Source: JAAZMA01 sp036720245
GTDB taxonomy: Bacteria; Bacillota; Clostridia; Tissierellales; Tepidimicrobiaceae
Assembly (NCBI GenBank): GCA_036720245.1
Contig: DAIMNI010000030.1
Span: 1-24,194, forward strand
Direction of reading: 5' to 3'
Length of the DNA: 24,194 bases
A program made the position numbers and the translations under genes. The notes below the pieces were generated by a model. It made no database searches and had not been told where the DNA came from. It saw only the letters and a program-made list of their open reading frames with translations. Of the stretch, positions 15,776 through 23,059 are shown in pieces (the stretch's first letter is position 1; each line of letters starts with the position of its first letter).

Positions 15776-16675
15776 TTATAATATATTAAAAATCCAGTCT
15801 ATTAGTTCTATACAAAGATATGCTGTGGTATCATTTTCATCTAAAAGAGTATTTAATTCTACAAGATCCATAGATTTTATTAAACCAGTCTCTAAAAGTC
15901 CCTTTAAGATTTCTTTTGCCTCTTCTAAAGTAAATCCATTTTCTACGGGGGTACCTGTTCCTGGCACTAGGGAACTATCAAGTGCATCAATATCGAAACT
16001 TAAATGGACTCCATCTACATTTGAAGAATTAATTTTATATAAAATCTCTAATATAATTTTATCTATGCCCATTTCTCGAAGCTTGTCCATAGTATAGAGA
16101 TTAAGATTTAACTTTTTTGCTAATTTTATCTCCCCTTGGTCTAAATCCCTTGCTCCTATGATATAAACATTTTCTGGTTTAACTTTAGGGCTATTATCAT
16201 AATATAAATGAATCATTTCATTTTCCCCAACACCCATAGCAGCAGCTAAAGGCATACCGTGGGAATTTCCAGAAGGTGATGTACTAGGAGTATTAATATC
16301 CCCATGTGCATCAATCCATATTACTGCCAACTCATTAAAATATTTACTCGCACCAGAAATACTACCTAAGCCTAATACATGATCTCCACCAATAATGAGT
16401 GGAAAGGATTTTGAACATAGGGAAGAATAAACTAAATGTGCCAAATTCTTATTGGTTTTTACTATTGCATCTAAGTACTTAATTTTTTTATTCTCTTTAT
16501 ATTTATCAGAAGGATGTACATAGGGAACAGATAAATTTCCAAAATCATAAAGAGTTTTATTATGTTTCTCTATAGTGGGGATAATCCCCTTTTGCCTTAA
16601 TTTATCTGGTCCATATTGTACTCCATTCCTATCAGAACCATACATAATTGGAACTCCAATTAAATCAATTTCCAT
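15776..16675 (-). CDS. rocF: Arginase (ureohydrolase family)
   Basis: A 299-residue manganese ureohydrolase. The six metal ligands are His99 (GGDHVLGLGS), Asp122, His124 and Asp126 (WIDAHGDINT), and Asp228 and Asp230 (SFDIDALDSSLVPGTGTPV). SPSGNSHGMPLA, which binds the substrate side chain in arginases, and the length favour arginase over agmatinase. Arginase splits arginine to ornithine and urea. The ATG at 16675 follows AAAGGGGG at eight bases; longer reading from TTG 16702 would include the ribosome site. It is a single gene with its own promoter and terminator. The symbol follows Bacillus usage; formiminoglutamase or agmatinase activity is less likely. Confidence 0.88.
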   Translation of the reverse strand: MEIDLIGVPIMYGSDRNGVQYGPDKLRQKGIIPTIEKHNKTLYDFGNLSVPYVHPSDKYKENKKIKYLDAIVKTNKNLAHLVYSSLCSKSFPLIIGGDHVLGLGSISGASKYFNELAVIWIDAHGDINTPSTSPSGNSHGMPLAAAMGVGENEMIHLYYDNSPKVKPENVYIIGARDLDQGEIKLAKKLNLNLYTMDKLREMGIDKIILEILYKINSSNVDGVHLSFDIDALDSSLVPGTGTPVENGFTLEEAKEILKGLLETGLIKSMDLVELNTLLDENDTTAYLCIELIDWIFNIL

Positions 16676-16714
16676 CAATATGACCCCCTTTAAAATTTCC
16701 AAACTATTAACTCT

Positions 16715-16742
16715 ATTATAACAAACTGAAGACCCTAAACAA
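16715..16742 (-). promoter_or_regulatory. Probable sigma-A promoter of the arginase gene
   Basis: On the - strand TTGTTT (16742-16737) is followed after 16 bp by a perfect TATAAT (16720-16715), 40 bp before the start codon. Confidence 0.55.
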
Positions 16743-16782
16743 AGTTAAAGTTTAAAAATTATGTCCCTCCTATTGAAGTATT

Positions 16783-17055
16783 TTAACTTCCCAAATTAGC
16801 TTTATCCTGAATAATACTATGAACTTCTTCAGGAGTTAATCCATCTGCTTCTATTATAGATGCATTAGGCTTTTCAAACTCTGTATCATTAAGACTTAAT
16901 TGATCTAGGCCTGAAACTACAATAGCATCATATTCATCAGAAACTATATTCTGCAAATTATCATTCCTATAGAGTGTATATACATCATAGCCTTGGGATT
17001 CTAAATAATCTATATATGGTGTTAAGGTATTTTCTACAACTATTTTTCTTTTCAA
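16783..17055 (-). CDS. YkuS family protein (UPF0180), function unknown
   Basis: A 90-residue protein resembling the YkuS/UPF0180 family of Firmicutes. Typical are the opening KIVVENTLTPYIDYLESQGY, the central YDAIVVSGLDQLSLN and the acidic end ASIIEADGLTPEEV. The family has no established role. I place the start at the TTG at 17055 because GGAGGTGAG lies immediately upstream; the ATG at 17070 would put that site inside the gene. A strong hairpin lies just before the ribosome site. The gene diverges from the spore coat pair. Confidence 0.8.
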   Translation of the reverse strand: MKRKIVVENTLTPYIDYLESQGYDVYTLYRNDNLQNIVSDEYDAIVVSGLDQLSLNDTEFEKPNASIIEADGLTPEEVHSIIQDKANLGS

Positions 17056-17070
17056 AAAGCTCACCTCCAT

Positions 17071-17108
17071 TTTTAATATTATTTCCTAATGGGAAAATAA
17101 TATTAAAA
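17071..17108. repeat. Strong AT-rich inverted repeat between ykuS-like and cotF-like genes
   Basis: TTTTAATATTATTTCC (17071-17086) pairs with 17092-17108 along 16 bases with one bulged A and a 5-nt loop. It abuts the ribosome site of the YkuS-family gene. It could be an mRNA 5' hairpin or an operator; it lacks the T run of a terminator. Confidence 0.7.
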
Positions 17109-17183
17109 TTCTTTATGAATAAAAATCTTATTTAATGCCAAAATAAAATTGTAGATTAAATCATAGTAGAGAGGAGATATTTT

Positions 17184-17393
17184 ATGTCATTAAAAAATCC
17201 AATTAATATGGGGAATATTAATCAAATGGAACTACAGTCTTTAAGAGAGATAATCGGTGCCCATCAAACTATGGCAAGTAAATTTGATTTTTATTCAAAT
17301 CAATGTCAAGATCCAAATATAAAAAGTCTTTTTAAACAATCTAGTCAGGATGCAAATACTACTGCAAATAGCCTTATAAATTCGTTAAAATAG
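17184..17393 (+). CDS. CotF-family spore coat protein, first of two
   Basis: A 69-residue helical protein of the CotF (coat F) family. It shows the typical MELQSLREIIGAHQTMASKF, FYSNQCQDPNIKSLFKQSSQ and a short tail. It corresponds to the first helical half of a coat F domain, and the next gene supplies the second half. In B. subtilis CotF is one chain that is later cleaved, so here the two parts may be encoded separately. GAGAGGAGAT precedes the ATG. It implies a spore-forming host and expression in the mother cell, though no convincing sporulation promoter could be named. Confidence 0.8.
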   Translation: MSLKNPINMGNINQMELQSLREIIGAHQTMASKFDFYSNQCQDPNIKSLFKQSSQDANTTANSLINSLK

Positions 17394-17404
17394 GAGGGGA
17401 AAAT

Positions 17405-17668
17405 ATGCAAGAAAAAGATATGGTATCTGATATATTAGCTGGCACCAAGTCCAGTATTAATAGCTATACAAAAGCTATTACTGAATGTGCAAATCAACAA
17501 TTAAGATCCACATTAGTGCAATTAAGAAATGAGGCAGAACAATTCCAATATCAATTATTTCAAATAGCAGAGCAAAAAGGATATTATACTCCTGCACCAA
17601 CAGCAGATTCTAGTAGTATACAAGAGGTTAAATCAGGACTAACTGGTGGAGGAACTAGTATGAAATAA
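17405..17668 (+). CDS. CotF-family spore coat protein, second of two
   Basis: An 87-residue protein starting 12 bases after the previous gene with AGGAGGGGAAAAT as ribosome site. The body (MVSDILAGTKSSINSYTKAI, then CANQQLRSTLVQLRNEAEQF) is the coat F helical repeat. AEQKGYY with a nearby PAPTA is the usual end of that domain, followed by a Ser/Gly-rich tail. It probably packs with the first small coat protein. A terminator follows directly. Confidence 0.85.
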   Translation: MQEKDMVSDILAGTKSSINSYTKAITECANQQLRSTLVQLRNEAEQFQYQLFQIAEQKGYYTPAPTADSSSIQEVKSGLTGGGTSMK

Positions 17669-17691
17669 GGCGGCCATTGGTCGTCTTTTTT
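17669..17691 (+). terminator. Terminator of the coat protein operon
   Basis: GGCGGCC (17669-17675) pairs, using G-T pairs, with GGTCGTC (17679-17685) across ATT, followed by six T. Confidence 0.75.
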
Positions 17692-17695
17692 GCTA

Positions 17696-17724
17696 TTGAC
17701 ATGGGTTTTGTTTTATGATATTTT
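17696..17724 (+). promoter_or_regulatory. Sigma-A promoter of the pyr operon
   Basis: A perfect TTGACA at 17696-17701 is followed, after 17 bp, by TATTTT at 17719-17724. It lies directly after the coat terminator and before the attenuator. Confidence 0.75.
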
Positions 17725-17742
17725 TAATATGAACGTCTAAGA

Positions 17743-17773
17743 CCTTTAAACTGAACCAGAGAGTTCAGAAAGG
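17743..17773 (+). promoter_or_regulatory. PyrR-binding stem-loop (anti-antiterminator) of the pyr leader
   Basis: An outer stem CCTTT/AAAGG encloses a purine internal loop (AAA) and an inner stem CTGAA/TTCAG. The terminal loop is CCAGAGAG, the hallmark of PyrR sites. When PyrR with UMP binds, this hairpin should form and let the downstream terminator fold. The purine-rich stretch 17768-17777 can otherwise pair with CCTTCCTTC at 17799-17807 as antiterminator. Confidence 0.85.
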
Positions 17774-17797
17774 AAAGCGTAATATTGGAATAGTTAT

Positions 17798-17822
17798 GCC
17801 TTCCTTCAGGGGGGCTTTTTTT
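17798..17822 (+). terminator. Attenuator terminator of the pyr leader
   Basis: GCCTTCC (17798-17804) pairs, using two G-T pairs, with GGGGGGC (17809-17815) across TTCA, followed by seven T, 36 bp before pyrB. Confidence 0.88.
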
Positions 17823-17858
17823 ATAGCCCTTTCACAAAAAAATAGAGGAGGTAAAAAT

Positions 17859-18788
17859 ATGATAACAGGTAGACATTTAATAGGCCCAGAGGATTTTTCT
17901 ATTGAGGAATTAGAAGAGATTTTTATTTTAGCTGATAAAATCATAGAAAATGAAAAAGAATTTAAAGATGTTTGCAATGGGAAGATATTGGCTACACTTT
18001 TTTATGAGCCTAGTACTAGAACCAGATTTAGTTTTGAGACAGCCATGATGAGACTTGGAGGAAAAGTTGTTGGCTTTTCTGAGCCAGGTTCTAGTTCAGT
18101 TATGAAAGGAGAAAGTATTCCAGATACTATTCGTACAGTGGCTTCTTATGTAGATATTATAGCCATGAGACATCCCAAAGAAGGAGCACCTAAATATGCT
18201 TCCTTTTATTCTCAAGTTCCATTAATAAATGCAGGAGATGGAGGACATCAACATCCTACACAAACCTTAACAGATCTTCTTACCATAAGAGAGGTTAAAG
18301 GTGGTTTCGATAATTTAACTATTGGACTATGTGGAGACTTAAAATTTGGTCGCACTGTCCACTCTTTAATAAAAGCCCTTTCTAGATACAATAATATTAA
18401 ATTTATATTAATCTCTCCAAGAGAATTGAAAATCCCAGATTATATAAAAACTGAAATATTTAAAAAGAATTCTATAGAATATGTAGAAGTTGAAAGATTA
18501 GAAGAAGTAATAGGTATATTGGATATACTCTATATGACTAGAGTGCAAAAAGAAAGATTTTTTAATGAGGCAGACTATATTCGTTTAAAGGATAGCTATA
18601 TTTTAGATAAAGAAAAGTTAAAACTTGCAAAAAAGGATTTAGCTATACTCCATCCATTGCCAAGGGTAAATGAAATAAGCTATGAAGTAGATGAAGACCC
18701 TAGAGCCTATTATTTTAAACAAGTAAAATATGGTATGTATGTTAGAATGGCACTAATTTCAAAACTATTGGGGGTGGTAGAATGTTAA
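17859..18788 (+). CDS. pyrB: Aspartate carbamoyltransferase, catalytic chain
   Basis: PyrB condenses carbamoyl phosphate and aspartate, the first committed step of pyrimidine synthesis. The 309-residue length is standard. Seen motifs are FYEPSTRTRFSFE (carbamoyl phosphate loop, residues 49 onward), PGSSSVMKGESIPDT with Lys83, AMRHPKEGA, GDGGHQHPTQTLTD and HPLPRVNEI. The ATG at 17859 follows a perfect AGGAGG. An in-frame ATG at 17796 lies inside the attenuator hairpin and would add an unrelated 21-residue head, so I reject it. It overlaps pyrI by 7 nt. Expression is expected to be set by the PyrR-type attenuator. Confidence 0.97.
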   Translation: MITGRHLIGPEDFSIEELEEIFILADKIIENEKEFKDVCNGKILATLFYEPSTRTRFSFETAMMRLGGKVVGFSEPGSSSVMKGESIPDTIRTVASYVDIIAMRHPKEGAPKYASFYSQVPLINAGDGGHQHPTQTLTDLLTIREVKGGFDNLTIGLCGDLKFGRTVHSLIKALSRYNNIKFILISPRELKIPDYIKTEIFKKNSIEYVEVERLEEVIGILDILYMTRVQKERFFNEADYIRLKDSYILDKEKLKLAKKDLAILHPLPRVNEISYEVDEDPRAYYFKQVKYGMYVRMALISKLLGVVEC

Positions 18789-19210
18789 ATATAGATAGTA
18801 TTTCCAAAGGTATAGTCATAGATCATATTAAAGTAGGCTATGGCTTTAGCATATTTAAATATTTGGGCCTAGATAAGGCAGATTATACAGTGGCATTAAT
18901 AATGAATGCACCAAGTAAAAAACGTGGTAGAAAAGATTTGATTAAAATAGAAAATAAAATAGATGTAGACTTAGCGATGCTAGGTTTTATAGATCCAAAT
19001 ATTACTGTAAATATTATAGAAAATGAAAAAATAGTGGAAAAGATAAACTTGTCCTTGCCAGAAGAAATAGAAGGGATTATAGAATGTAAAAACCCAAGAT
19101 GTGTAACTTCCAATGAAAGAGATATACCCCATAAATTTGCCCTTATAGATGAAAAAGAGGGCATATACAAATGCGAATACTGTGATCAAATATATTCTTG
19201 GGAGGGATAA
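18782..19210 (+). CDS. pyrI: Aspartate carbamoyltransferase, regulatory chain
   Basis: PyrI binds nucleotides and assembles with PyrB, giving an enzyme that can be controlled by CTP and ATP. The 142-residue protein has the nucleotide-binding half (ISKGIVIDHIKVGYG, then ALIMNAPSKKRGRKDLIKIE). The C-terminal zinc half has Cys102 and Cys107 (ECKNPRC) and Cys131 and Cys134 (KCEYC). It starts within the end of pyrB. Bacillus lacks PyrI, so its presence points to a clostridial lineage and adds allosteric control to the PyrR-type attenuation. Confidence 0.96.
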   Translation: MLNIDSISKGIVIDHIKVGYGFSIFKYLGLDKADYTVALIMNAPSKKRGRKDLIKIENKIDVDLAMLGFIDPNITVNIIENEKIVEKINLSLPEEIEGIIECKNPRCVTSNERDIPHKFALIDEKEGIYKCEYCDQIYSWEG

Positions 19211-19211
19211 T

Positions 19212-20411
19212 GTGGAGCTTTTAATTAAAAATGCAAGAATAGTAGACAAAGATAAAGATTTTCAGGGGGATATTTATATTAAAGATGGTAAAATATCTGC
19301 CTATGGCAAGGATTTAAATTATAATTGTAAAAACATTGACGGAAATGGATTAGTGGCAATGCCTTCCTTTCTAGATATGCATGTACATTTTAGAGAACCA
19401 GGCTATACCTATAAAGAAGATATATATACTGGCAGTAAAGCTGCACTAAAGGGTGGATATACTTTTGTAAATCTAATGGGAAATACTAAACCTATAGTTA
19501 GTAATATGGAAATTGTAAACTATGTTTTAGATAGGGCAAATAAATTAGATTTAATAGATATACATCAGGTAGTCTCCATAACTAAGAACTTTGATGGGGA
19601 AACATTAGCTCATTTAGATGAATTAGACAATAGAGTTAAACTTATTTCTGATGATGGCAAAGGAGTACAATCTAATTTAATTATGTATAAGGCAATGCTT
19701 AAGGCTAAAGAAAAAGGACTGATTTTAATTGCCCATGAAGAAGATAAGGAAATAGTAGCTGTAAGTACTAGATTATCGGAAAATATAATGACTTTTAGAG
19801 ATATTTATTTATCCAATATTACAGGAGCAAAATTACACTTTGCCCATGTAAGCACCAAGGAATCTATTGAGGCTATAAGAAACGCCAAGATTGATAATCC
19901 AAATATCACCTGTGAAGTAACTCCACATCATATAGCTCTTTATAATAATGATTATAAAGTAAATCCTCCTATTAGGGAAAAAGAGGATGTAAGGGCAATT
20001 ATCGAAGGAATAAAGGATGGTACTGTGGATATGATTGCCACAGACCATGCTCCCCACTCAAGGGAGGATAAGAAAAAAGGTGCTCCTGGTATATCCGGTA
20101 TTGAAACTGCTTTTTCTATATCCTATACTACATTGGTTAAATCAGGGGAAATAAATTTAAATAGATTATCAGAATTAATGTCAGCTAATCCTGCTAAACT
20201 AGCCAAGATAAATAAGGGAGAAATAGAAAGAGGCTATGATGGGGATATTGTACTAATAGATTTGAATAAAAAAATTACCATAGATGGAGATAAATTTATA
20301 TCTAAAGGGAAAAACACTCCCTTTAATGGAATGGAATTTTACGGAGAAATTAAGGCTACCATTAGAAGGGGAGAAATTAAATATAATGGGGGGATAGAAA
20401 TTGATAATTGA
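19212..20411 (+). CDS. pyrC: Dihydroorotase, class I
   Basis: PyrC cyclises carbamoyl aspartate to dihydroorotate. The 399-residue protein is of the longer class I type. Zinc ligands His57 and His59 and substrate Arg61 are in DMHVHFREPGYTYKED. Asn91 is in MGNTKP, DDGKGVQS supplies the bridging aspartate, and Asp278 with His280 lie in IATDHAPHS. GTG at 19212 is preceded by GGGAGGG and begins two bases after the pyrI stop. The protein then starts MELLIKNARIVD, as expected. The end overlaps pyrF by 11 nt. Confidence 0.95.
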   Translation: MELLIKNARIVDKDKDFQGDIYIKDGKISAYGKDLNYNCKNIDGNGLVAMPSFLDMHVHFREPGYTYKEDIYTGSKAALKGGYTFVNLMGNTKPIVSNMEIVNYVLDRANKLDLIDIHQVVSITKNFDGETLAHLDELDNRVKLISDDGKGVQSNLIMYKAMLKAKEKGLILIAHEEDKEIVAVSTRLSENIMTFRDIYLSNITGAKLHFAHVSTKESIEAIRNAKIDNPNITCEVTPHHIALYNNDYKVNPPIREKEDVRAIIEGIKDGTVDMIATDHAPHSREDKKKGAPGISGIETAFSISYTTLVKSGEINLNRLSELMSANPAKLAKINKGEIERGYDGDIVLIDLNKKITIDGDKFISKGKNTPFNGMEFYGEIKATIRRGEIKYNGGIEIDN

Positions 20412-21366
20412 TAGACTGTATAAAGAGGTAGAGAAAAAGGGGAATGTATGTGTTGGCCTAGATACATGTTTAGATTATGTACCAATTCATATTAAGGAAA
20501 AATATCAAAATATAGATGAAATACTATTTCAATTTAATAAAAAAGTAATAGATAGTACCATAGATTTAGTTCCCGTATATAAATTGCAAATTGCCTTTTA
20601 TGAGGCTTATGGCATAAAGGGTTTAATGGCTTATAAGAGGACTTTAGAATATATTAAAAGTTTAGATTCTATATCCATAGGAGATATTAAAAGGGGAGAT
20701 ATATCCTCTACAGCAGAAATGTATGCTAAAGCCCATTTTGAAGGGGAATTTGAAACAGATTTTATTACATTGAATCCCTATATGGGATTTGACAGTATAG
20801 AGCCTTATTTAAAGTATATTGAAACAGAAGAAAAAGGCATATTTGTATTACTTAGAACTTCCAATCCAGGGGCAAAGGATATACAATACCTCACAGTCAA
20901 TGGACAATTGACAAATGACAATGGACAATTAGATACCCATTATAATCTTGATTCACCAGATTGTCATCCTGATTCACCAGATTGTCATCCTGAACGTAGT
21001 GAAGGATCTCCTTTATATTACCATATAGGAGACAAATTAGCTGAAATAGGTGCACGGTATATGGGTAGCAATGGTTACAGTTCTATAGGGGCAGTAGTGG
21101 GAGGTACCCACACTGATGAGGCTATGGAGATTAGGGATAGGTATAAAAATATGTTTTTCCTAATACCAGGCTATGGGCATCAGGGAGGACGAGGTAGTGA
21201 TGTAGCCTTATATTTAAACCATGGAAATGGGGGAGTAGTTAATTCTTCTAGAGGGATTATTCTTGCTTATAAGGGCAAAGAGAATGTGGAAAATAAATTT
21301 GATTACTATATAAGACAAGCGGTATTTTCTATGAAGGAGGATATAGAAAATGAAATTAGGCTATAG
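20401..21366 (+). CDS. pyrF: Orotidine 5'-phosphate decarboxylase, type 2, with an in-frame repeat insertion
   Basis: PyrF makes UMP from orotidine 5'-phosphate. The type 2 motifs are present: CVGLDTCLDYVP, YKLQIAFYEAYG, the catalytic SIGDIKRGDISSTA, TLNPYMGFDS, LLRTSNPGAKDIQ, GYSSIGAVVGGT and FLIPGYGHQGG. The 321 residues are longer than usual because residues 165-203 (39 codons) are an insertion between DIQYL and PLYYHIGDKL, where relatives have only a few residues. The insert encodes repeat-derived peptides (NGQLTNDNGQL and two copies of SPDCHP ending CHPERSEGS) and keeps the frame. The catalytic residues are untouched, so the enzyme may still work. Start is TTG at 20401 with GGGG upstream; pyrK begins inside its end. 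Confidence 0.93.
   Translation: MIIDRLYKEVEKKGNVCVGLDTCLDYVPIHIKEKYQNIDEILFQFNKKVIDSTIDLVPVYKLQIAFYEAYGIKGLMAYKRTLEYIKSLDSISIGDIKRGDISSTAEMYAKAHFEGEFETDFITLNPYMGFDSIEPYLKYIETEEKGIFVLLRTSNPGAKDIQYLTVNGQLTNDNGQLDTHYNLDSPDCHPDSPDCHPERSEGSPLYYHIGDKLAEIGARYMGSNGYSSIGAVVGGTHTDEAMEIRDRYKNMFFLIPGYGHQGGRGSDVALYLNHGNGGVVNSSRGIILAYKGKENVENKFDYYIRQAVFSMKEDIENEIRL
20893..21009 (+). repeat. In-frame repeat insertion inside pyrF
   Basis: The 117-bp insert is made of repeats. CAATGGACAATT occurs at 20898-20909 and 20919-20930, 21 bp apart. A perfect 21-bp tandem repeat follows (GATTCACCAGATTGTCATCCT at 20950-20970 and 20971-20991). It ends in a 27-bp arm (20983-21009), TGTCATCCTGAACG then TAGTGAAGGATCT, which also occurs in pyrK and after pyrE. 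All periods are multiples of three. Confidence 0.9.
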
Positions 21367-22146
21367 ACAGGGGATTATTTGTTCTAATATTGAAATAGCA
21401 ACAAATATATATGAAATGAAAATTAGAGATTCTTCGCCTATGGCTCAGAATGACAAGGGCGAATGTCATCCTGAGCAAAGCGAAGGATCTCATTATTTAG
21501 GTTGCCCTGGTCAGTTCTATATGCTAAAATCCTGGGATCTAGATCCATTCTTATCTAGACCTATTAGTATTGCCAATATTGAAGAAGACAAATTAGTATT
21601 TTTATATGAAGCAAAGGGGAAGGGTACAGATATTTTTTCTAAACTGAAGATAATATAGAATTATTAGGTCCCCTTGGCAATGGCTTTAACATAGAAAAGG
21701 TGGCAAACAAAACGTCCCCTTGCCATATTGCTATTATAGCTGGGGGAATTGGAATAGCGCCTATGGTTTATTTGGCTAAAAAGTTGCAGGGAAAAGTGGA
21801 CTTTTATTGTGGGCTTAGGGATGAGATATATTATATAGATATTATTAAAGAATATGTAGATAATATTTATATATCTACAGAAAGTGGTTCCCATGGGCAT
21901 AAGGGATTTGTGACAGAATTGTTTGTACCTGAAAAATATGATTTGGTATATACTTGTGGACCAGCCCCTATGATGAAAAGGGTAATAGATATGGCCAAAT
22001 CAGAAGTATTTGTTTCCATGGAAAGTAGAATGGCTTGTGGAATAGGGGCTTGTCTAGGCTGTACTATAGAGACAAAATCTGGCATGAAAAGGGTATGTAA
22101 AGAAGGACCAGTATTTTCAGGAAAGGAGGTAATTTTCCTTGATTGA
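21350..22146 (+). pseudogene. pyrK: Dihydroorotate dehydrogenase electron-transfer subunit, frameshifted and carrying a palindromic insertion
   Basis: PyrK carries FAD and a [2Fe-2S] cluster and passes electrons from PyrD to NAD+. The N-terminal part (21350-21658) has EIATNIYEMKI, CPGQFYMLKSW, FLSRPISIANI and KGKGTDIFSKLK. The frame then stops at TAG. From 21649, in the -1 frame, the protein continues DNIELLGPLGNGFNIEK, IIAGGIGIAPMVYLAKK, YTCGPAPMMK and the cluster motif MACGIGACLGCTIETKSG with a fourth Cys in RVCKEG. About one base is missing near 21647-21650. No slippery heptamer was found, so this is a mutation or sequencing error rather than programmed shifting. About 23 residues (SSPMAQNDKGECHPEQSEGS and neighbours) are an in-frame palindromic repeat. 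Confidence 0.88.
21427..21490 (+). repeat. Palindromic element inside pyrK
   Basis: The left arm (21427-21455, begins AGATTCTTCGCC) is the imperfect inverted complement of the right arm (21464-21490, TGTCATCCTGAGCAAAG then CGAAGGATCT). The spacer is 8 bp. The whole is read through in frame as part of PyrK. Confidence 0.9.
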
Positions 22147-23059
22147 TACTAAAGTGAATATTTGTGGAATAGAGTTTAAAAATCCAGTAATAGCAGCATC
22201 TGGTACTTTTGGATTTGGACGGGAATATGAGGATTATTTTAATATTTCAAGATTAGGAGGTATATGTACTAAGGGACTAACCCTAAATAAAAAAGAAGGA
22301 AATAAAGGTATTAGAATCTACGAAGTATCCAGTGGATTATTAAATAGCATTGGATTACAAAATCCAGGTATTGATAATTTTATTGAAGAAGAATTACCTT
22401 TTATGGAAAAATTAGATACAGTAATAATTGCCAATGTAGGTGGAGGCACTATAGGAGAATATATAGAATCTATTTTAAAATTAAATAATACCAATATAGA
22501 TATAATTGAATTAAATATTTCTTGCCCAAATGTAAAAGAAGGAGGTATGGCCTTTGGAATAAAATCTAAAATCTCTTATGAAGTAGTTAAAGAAGTAAAA
22601 GATGTATGTGAAAAACCACTAATTGTAAAACTATCTCCCAATGCAGAAAATATAGTGGAAATGGCAGAATACTGCACAAAGGCTGGAGCAGATGGATTAT
22701 CCCTTGTAAATACTTTTAGTGGAATGGCCATAGATATATACTCTAGAAAGCCTATATTTAACAATATAATAGCAGGATTATCAGGCCCTTGTATAAAACC
22801 TATTGCACTACGAATGGTGTATGAAGTATCTAGGGCAGTAGATATTCCCATTATAGGAATAGGTGGAATTTTAGATTATAAAGATGCAATAGAATTTATA
22901 ATGGCTGGAGCCTATGCTATACAAGTGGGTTCAGGGAATTTTATTAAAACAGATATTTCATTAGATATAATTAATGGAATAGAGAATTTTATGAAAGAGG
23001 AAGGAATAAAAAGTTTAAAGGAAATAAGAGGAATAATAGGGAGGGATATAATATGTTAA
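22139..23059 (+). CDS. pyrD: Dihydroorotate dehydrogenase, class 1B catalytic subunit
   Basis: The FMN enzyme that oxidises dihydroorotate to orotate, 306 residues. Class 1B is shown by the catalytic Cys129 in LNISCPNVKEGGMAFG and by the adjacent pyrK. Other motifs are NPVIAASGTFGFG, TKGLTLNKKEGNK, GLLNSIGLQNPG, IVKLSPNAENI, ADGLSLVNTF, GLSGPCIKPIALRMV and PIIGIGGI. The TTG at 22139 has AAAGGAGGT eight bases upstream and lies inside the end of pyrK. With pyrK broken, this subunit could not pass electrons to NAD+ in the normal way. It overlaps pyrE by 7 nt. Confidence 0.95.
   Translation: MIDTKVNICGIEFKNPVIAASGTFGFGREYEDYFNISRLGGICTKGLTLNKKEGNKGIRIYEVSSGLLNSIGLQNPGIDNFIEEELPFMEKLDTVIIANVGGGTIGEYIESILKLNNTNIDIIELNISCPNVKEGGMAFGIKSKISYEVVKEVKDVCEKPLIVKLSPNAENIVEMAEYCTKAGADGLSLVNTFSGMAIDIYSRKPIFNNIIAGLSGPCIKPIALRMVYEVSRAVDIPIIGIGGILDYKDAIEFIMAGAYAIQVGSGNFIKTDISLDIINGIENFMKEEGIKSLKEIRGIIGRDIIC

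Noticed and set aside
15531..16097. Long open frame on the + strand over the metN leader and the arginase gene
   Set aside because: It is antisense to a clear S-box riboswitch, a promoter and the arginase gene, and has no recognisable domain.
16740..16782. AGGAGGG on the - strand just after the YkuS-family gene
   Set aside because: No start codon follows at a suitable distance; it may be a remnant or chance.
17796..17858. Upstream in-frame start for pyrB
   Set aside because: It lies in the attenuator terminator, lacks a ribosome site, and adds residues absent from the family.
20893..21009. CRISPR-like array, because of the 21-bp repeats in pyrF
   Set aside because: The repeats are directly adjacent with no spacers, in frame within a gene, and no cas genes are present.
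21633..21660. Programmed -1 frameshift in pyrK
   Set aside because: The six-T run precedes a stop in the -1 frame, and the usable stretch 21643-21658 has no slippery heptamer.
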